Of a DNA stretch of 9,771 nt, positions 6,795 to 9,771 are shown one piece after another. The stretch is taken from the NCBI GenBank assembly GCA_904419105.1, contig CAJFQR010000056.1, forward strand, positions 1 to 9,771, written 5' to 3'. A program made the translations under genes and the position numbers. The stretch is from Candidatus Avimicrobium faecavium. GTDB taxonomy: Bacteria > Bacillota > Clostridia > Oscillospirales > Ruminococcaceae. The first letter of the stretch is position 1; each line of letters begins with the position of its first letter. The notes under the pieces are model-generated. The model worked only from the letters and a program-made list of their open reading frames with translations, was not told where the DNA came from and did no database searches.

Positions 6795-6823
6795 TTGTAT
6801 TCAGGGAGTTGGCATTTTATAAT
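6795..6823 (+). promoter_or_regulatory. Probable promoter of the osmoprotectant transporter operon
   Basis: A perfect -10 TATAAT (6818-6823) lies 17 bases after a weak -35 TTGTAT (6795-6800); the start would be near 6830. An inverted repeat CAACT (6788-6792) / AGTTG (6807-6811) brackets the -35 and could be an operator. Further upstream, a palindromic core, AGCGCT in 6757-6770, matches about 11 of 14 positions of the CcpA cre consensus but lacks its leading TG. The weak -35 would fit a promoter that needs activation or is osmotically induced; that is inference. Confidence 0.6.
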
Positions 6824-6831
6824 AGGAATAT

Positions 6832-6853
6832 GGAGCCCTCCCGGCAGGGCTCC
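6832..6853 (+). other. Hairpin at the 5' end of the transporter mRNA
   Basis: GGAGCCCT (6832-6839) and AGGGCTCC (6846-6853) form a perfect 8-bp GC-rich stem with a 6-base loop, starting about 2 bases after the predicted transcription start. No U-tract follows, so it is not a terminator. It ends 14 bases before the ribosome site. It may protect the mRNA 5' end or modulate translation. Confidence 0.5.
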
Positions 6854-6867
6854 CCTACATGACAGAC

Positions 6868-6873
6868 AGGAGG
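6868..6873 (+). promoter_or_regulatory. Shine-Dalgarno that points to a TTG start
   Basis: AGGAGG at 6868-6873 is only 2 bases from the ATG at 6876 but 8 bases from the in-frame TTG at 6882, the usual spacing. Starting at the TTG also gives the family-like N-terminus MITFDHVSKIY. Confidence 0.7.
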
Positions 6874-6881
6874 GGATGCGC

Positions 6882-8027
6882 TTGATCACATTCGATCATG
6901 TATCCAAGATCTACCGGGGACAGGAGAAAAAGGTCATCGACGACATCAGCTTCACCGTCGAGCAGGGGGAGATCGCCGTGCTCATCGGGCCGTCCGGCTG
7001 CGGGAAAACGACCTGCCTGAAGATGATCAACCGCCTGATCCCCATTTCCTCCGGGAGCATCACCGTCGGCGGGCAGGATGTCTCCCAGGCGGACCCCATC
7101 GAGCTGCGGCGGAAGATGGGCTATGTCATCCAGCAGACGGGGCTCTTCCCGCACATGACGGTGCGGCAGAACATCGAGATCATTCCCCGGCTGGAAAAGC
7201 AGGACCCGTCCCGGATCGAGAAAAAGACCGAGTCGCTGATGCAGATGGTAGGGCTGGACCCGGCGGAGTATATGGACCGCTACCCGACCCAGCTCTCCGG
7301 CGGACAGCTGCAGCGGGTCGGGGTGGCCAGAGCCTTTGCCACCGACCCGGAGGTCATCCTGATGGACGAGCCGTTTTCGGCGCTGGACCCGATCACCCGG
7401 CGGCAGCTGCAGGACGAGCTGCTCTTCCTGCAGGCCCAGCTGAAAAAGACCATCGTCCTGGTCACCCATGATATGGACGAAGCCATCAAGCTGGCGGACC
7501 ACATCGGGATCATCAACCACGGCCGCCTGGTGCAGTATGACACGCCGGAGCGCATCATGAAGGAACCGGCGGACGCCTATGTGGCCCAGTTTGTCGGGCC
7601 GAACCGCATCTGGTCCAATCCGGAGTACATCCGGGCCAGAGATATTATGATTGCCGACCCGGTGGTGGCCCCGCTGGGGCTGTCCGCCATCAAGACGATG
7701 GAGATCATGCGCACCTACAAGGTGGACAGCGCACTGGTGCTCGACCCGGACGACCATCTGATGGGTGTGGCCCGGGCGCTGGATATCCAGAACGCCCCGG
7801 ACAAATCGGTGTCCAATGAGACGCTGCTGCGTCAGCCGAAGGCCACCGCCGCCCCGGAGGACAACATCATCGAGCTGCTCACCCGGATCCGGAAGGCCGG
7901 CACCGGCGCCCTGCCCATCGTGGACGGCGACGGACGGCTTCAGGGGCTGGTGACCAACAGCAGTCTGGTCACCGCCATGAGCCAGCAGTATATCCCCATC
8001 GCCGGAGAGGAGGCGCAGCAGGCATGA
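6882..8027 (+). CDS. Osmoprotectant (glycine betaine/carnitine/choline-type) ABC transporter ATP-binding protein with CBS domains, OpuCA/OpuFA-like
   Basis: ATPase subunit that powers uptake of compatible solutes, working at the inner face of the membrane with the fused permease encoded next. The 381-residue product has an intact ABC domain: Walker A GPSGCGKTT (36-44), Q-loop QQTGLFPHM from Q84/Q85, signature LSGGQLQRVGVARA (138-151), Walker B VILMDEP (D162-E163) and H-loop H196 (LVTHDMDEA). A linker (VAQFVGPNRIW) leads to tandem CBS domains at about 250-310 and 315-375. Such CBS pairs sense ionic strength or nucleotides in this transporter class (known for OpuA). The TTG at 6882 is preferred over the ATG at 6876 on ribosome-site spacing. 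The stop overlaps the next start in ATGA, so the two are translationally coupled. The substrate cannot be read from this subunit. Confidence 0.93.
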   Translation: MITFDHVSKIYRGQEKKVIDDISFTVEQGEIAVLIGPSGCGKTTCLKMINRLIPISSGSITVGGQDVSQADPIELRRKMGYVIQQTGLFPHMTVRQNIEIIPRLEKQDPSRIEKKTESLMQMVGLDPAEYMDRYPTQLSGGQLQRVGVARAFATDPEVILMDEPFSALDPITRRQLQDELLFLQAQLKKTIVLVTHDMDEAIKLADHIGIINHGRLVQYDTPERIMKEPADAYVAQFVGPNRIWSNPEYIRARDIMIADPVVAPLGLSAIKTMEIMRTYKVDSALVLDPDDHLMGVARALDIQNAPDKSVSNETLLRQPKATAAPEDNIIELLTRIRKAGTGALPIVDGDGRLQGLVTNSSLVTAMSQQYIPIAGEEAQQA

Positions 8028-9622
8028 CATCCTTCCTTCAGTATGTAGCGGACAACTCGTCGCTGCTGATCGAATACACCCTTCAGCATCTGCGCATCGG
8101 TATGCTGGCTGTGGCCATCGGCATTGTCATCGGGCTGCCGCTGGGGCTGCTGATCGCCAAGCTCCCCTTCGCCCAGAAGCCGGTGCTCGGCCTCTCAAGC
8201 GTGATGCAGGCGGTGCCCAGCCTGGCACTGATGGGCTTCTTTATCCCGTTCATCGGCATCGGGGACAAGACAGCCATCGTCATCATCGGGCTGTATGCGC
8301 TGCTGCCCATCATCCGCAACACCTACACCGGCCTGACCAACATTGACCAGAGCATGATGGAGGCGGCCAGGGGCATCGGCATGACCGAAACCCAGATCCT
8401 GTTCCGGGTGCAGCTGCCGCTGGCGCTGCCGGTCATCATGGCGGGCATCCGGGTGGCGGCGGTAAACTCCATCGGGTCCGCCACCATTGCCGCCTTCATC
8501 GGCGGCGGCGGCCTGGGCAAGCAGATCTACGCCGGTATCCAGATCATCAATGTCAACATGATTCTCTCCGGCGCAATCCCGGCCTGTCTGCTGGCGCTGC
8601 TGATCGACTTTATCTTCAGCCTGATCGAAAAGGCCGTGGTGCCGATCAGCCTGCAGCTGTCCGGCGCGGCCATCTCCACCGAGTCGCTGAAAAAGATGAA
8701 GACCCACCGCCGCAATGTGCTGGCTGTGGCCCTTTCGGCGCTGGTGGTGCTCACCGGCAGCATTGTCTATGACAGCATCGACTGGGCGGGTATGTCCGGC
8801 AGGACGGTGACCATCGGCACCACCGAGTACATTGAGGAGCGGATCGTCTCCCAGCTGTACGCCCAGGTGATCGAGGACCGCACCGACCTCACTGTGGAGT
8901 TGAACAACGCCATGGGCAGCTCGCTGGTGCTGTGGGAGGCGCTGCGCAACGATGAGATCGACATCGTCCCGGCCTATACCGGCACCTGGTACGGCACCGT
9001 GCTGGAACTGCCCCTCTACCCGGGCATGACCGAGGACGACACCTACAACAATGTGGCCGAGGCCCTGCGGGACTACGGCATCACCGCTGCCGGCCAGCTG
9101 GGGCCCAACAACCAGTATGTCTTTGCGGTGAAGCCGGAACTGGCGGAACAGTACGGGCTGGAGACCGTCTCCGACCTGGCGCCCTATGCCTCCAACTGGA
9201 TCGTGGGCTGCTCCCAGAGCTACTATGCCAGAGAGAACGACGGGCTCTTCCCGACCTGTGAGGAGTACGGAATGTCCTTCAAGGAGGCACTGACCTTCGG
9301 CGCGGCGCCGATGTATCTGGCACTGGAAAACGGCGATGTAGATGTGATCGTCACCTACCGGACCGATGGCCTGCTGCAGCGCTATGACCTGGTGCTGCTG
9401 GAGGACGACCGCAACTTTATCCCGCCGTATGTGCTCTTTGCCATGGTAAACGACAAGGCGCTGGAGCGGCATCCGGAGCTGCTGGAGGTCTGCATGGAGC
9501 TGGACCACGCGGTTACCGACGCCGAGATGCAGGAGATGAACCTGCGGGGCGCCGAGGCCGGTGAGGAACCCTATGACATCGCCCGGGAGTTCCTGCTGGA
9601 AAAGGGACTGATCTCGGAATAA
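8024..9622 (+). CDS. Fused osmoprotectant ABC permease and substrate-binding protein (OpuFB/BilEB-like)
   Basis: A 532-residue membrane protein that combines the translocation channel and the extracytoplasmic binding domain, so this transporter needs only two polypeptides. The permease half (about 1-212) has about five hydrophobic spans, including 25-45, 60-77, 83-97 and 180-201, and the EAA-type ATPase-contact motif EAARGIGM (113-120), followed by GGGGLGKQIYAGI. A basic linker (KKMKTHRRN, 223-231) precedes a further membrane span (232-249). The binding domain (about 260-532) is of the OpuAC/ProX-like type: TVTIGTTEYIEERIV, DEIDIVPAYTGTWYG, and a C-terminal helix ending DIAREFLLEKGLISE. Known relatives, OpuF of Bacillus and BilE of Listeria, have the same two-gene layout. 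The usual EYTGT in the binding domain reads AYTGT here. Betaine-type solutes are the likely substrate; a bile-related role as proposed for BilE cannot be excluded. Confidence 0.93.
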   Translation: MTSFLQYVADNSSLLIEYTLQHLRIGMLAVAIGIVIGLPLGLLIAKLPFAQKPVLGLSSVMQAVPSLALMGFFIPFIGIGDKTAIVIIGLYALLPIIRNTYTGLTNIDQSMMEAARGIGMTETQILFRVQLPLALPVIMAGIRVAAVNSIGSATIAAFIGGGGLGKQIYAGIQIINVNMILSGAIPACLLALLIDFIFSLIEKAVVPISLQLSGAAISTESLKKMKTHRRNVLAVALSALVVLTGSIVYDSIDWAGMSGRTVTIGTTEYIEERIVSQLYAQVIEDRTDLTVELNNAMGSSLVLWEALRNDEIDIVPAYTGTWYGTVLELPLYPGMTEDDTYNNVAEALRDYGITAAGQLGPNNQYVFAVKPELAEQYGLETVSDLAPYASNWIVGCSQSYYARENDGLFPTCEEYGMSFKEALTFGAAPMYLALENGDVDVIVTYRTDGLLQRYDLVLLEDDRNFIPPYVLFAMVNDKALERHPELLEVCMELDHAVTDAEMQEMNLRGAEAGEEPYDIAREFLLEKGLISE

Positions 9623-9635
9623 ACCAAACCCATTC

Positions 9636-9667
9636 AAAGGCCTCCGGGTTGAACCGGGGGCCTTTTT
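9636..9667 (+). terminator. Intrinsic terminator of the transporter operon
   Basis: AAAGGCCTCCGG (9636-9647) pairs with CCGGGGGCCTTT (9654-9665, one G-U pair) around the loop GTTGAA, with TTTTT at 9663-9667. It begins 13 bases after the stop codon. Confidence 0.9.
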
Positions 9668-9771
9668 CCATGCCGGGAAAGCGGGCGGTGTGGTTTTCAA
9701 GGTACAAACAGAAGGGAAAAATCCCGGGCGCCGGGGTCTCGCGGTCGAGAGGGGGCGGCAAAGCGGCCCGA
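9668..9771. other. Right-edge intergenic stretch with no supported gene
   Basis: About 100 bases after the operon terminator. A minus-strand reading frame starts with an ATG at 9761 but runs back through the terminator into the transporter gene, has no recognisable product and is taken as chance. A short inverted repeat, TCTCG-CGGT-CGAGA, is visible near 9737-9750. Nothing else can be supported. Confidence 0.6.

Noticed and set aside
6720..6881. Extended N-terminus for the transporter ATPase
   Set aside because: The extension covers the promoter and leader hairpin and has no similarity to ABC ATPases.
1..9771. Mobile elements, CRISPR arrays, tRNA or rRNA genes, riboswitches
   Set aside because: No repeat-spacer pattern, transposase or integrase motif, cloverleaf or recognisable riboswitch core was found on reading both strands; gene order and composition look like ordinary chromosome.

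Overview
The window looks like chromosomal DNA from a GC-rich anaerobic Firmicute, most likely a clostridial (Oscillospiraceae/Ruminococcaceae-type) gut bacterium. The basis is strong G+C bias at third codon positions, clean Bacillus-type Shine-Dalgarno sites (AGGAGG-like) and sigma-A promoters with 17-bp spacers, an MtaB-type methylthiotransferase, two PBP5-type carboxypeptidases, and a small P-loop protein family I associate with Clostridia. This is inference from gene content and style; no taxonomic marker gene is present. It appears to be core rather than mobile DNA: no insertion sequence, integrase, phage gene, CRISPR array, rRNA or tRNA was seen.

Layout, left to right. (1) 1-1196, minus strand: the 5' part of mtaB (tRNA 2-methylthio-t6A synthase), running off the left edge, with a near-consensus promoter at 1254-1282. 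(2) 1435-2595, plus: a secreted D-alanyl-D-alanine carboxypeptidase (Dac1). (3) 2708-3976, plus: glucose-6-phosphate isomerase (pgi) with its own promoter, followed by 4050-4460, a 136-residue P-loop protein of unknown function, probably co-transcribed with it. (4) A strong bidirectional terminator at 4476-4523 separates this from a convergent minus-strand metallophosphoesterase (4531-5193). (5) 5345-6673, plus: a second, membrane-anchored D-Ala-D-Ala carboxypeptidase (Dac2), transcribed divergently from the phosphoesterase and ending at an intrinsic terminator. (6) 6882-9622, plus: a two-gene osmoprotectant-type ABC transporter. It consists of an ATPase with C-terminal CBS domains and a permease fused to its substrate-binding domain, joined by an ATGA overlap and closed by an intrinsic terminator. 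The last ~100 bases hold no gene I can support.

How the genes relate: the two carboxypeptidases trim D-Ala from peptidoglycan pentapeptides. Pgi supplies fructose-6-phosphate/glucose-6-phosphate at the branch to glycolysis and amino-sugar precursors. The Opu-type transporter would import compatible solutes under osmotic stress. These are general envelope, metabolic and stress functions rather than one linked pathway. I did not find a clear undescribed system. The best leads are the phosphoesterase, which has two substitutions predicted to fall on the same metal site, the uncharacterised P-loop protein in the pgi unit, and the face-to-face promoter arrangement between the phosphoesterase and Dac2.
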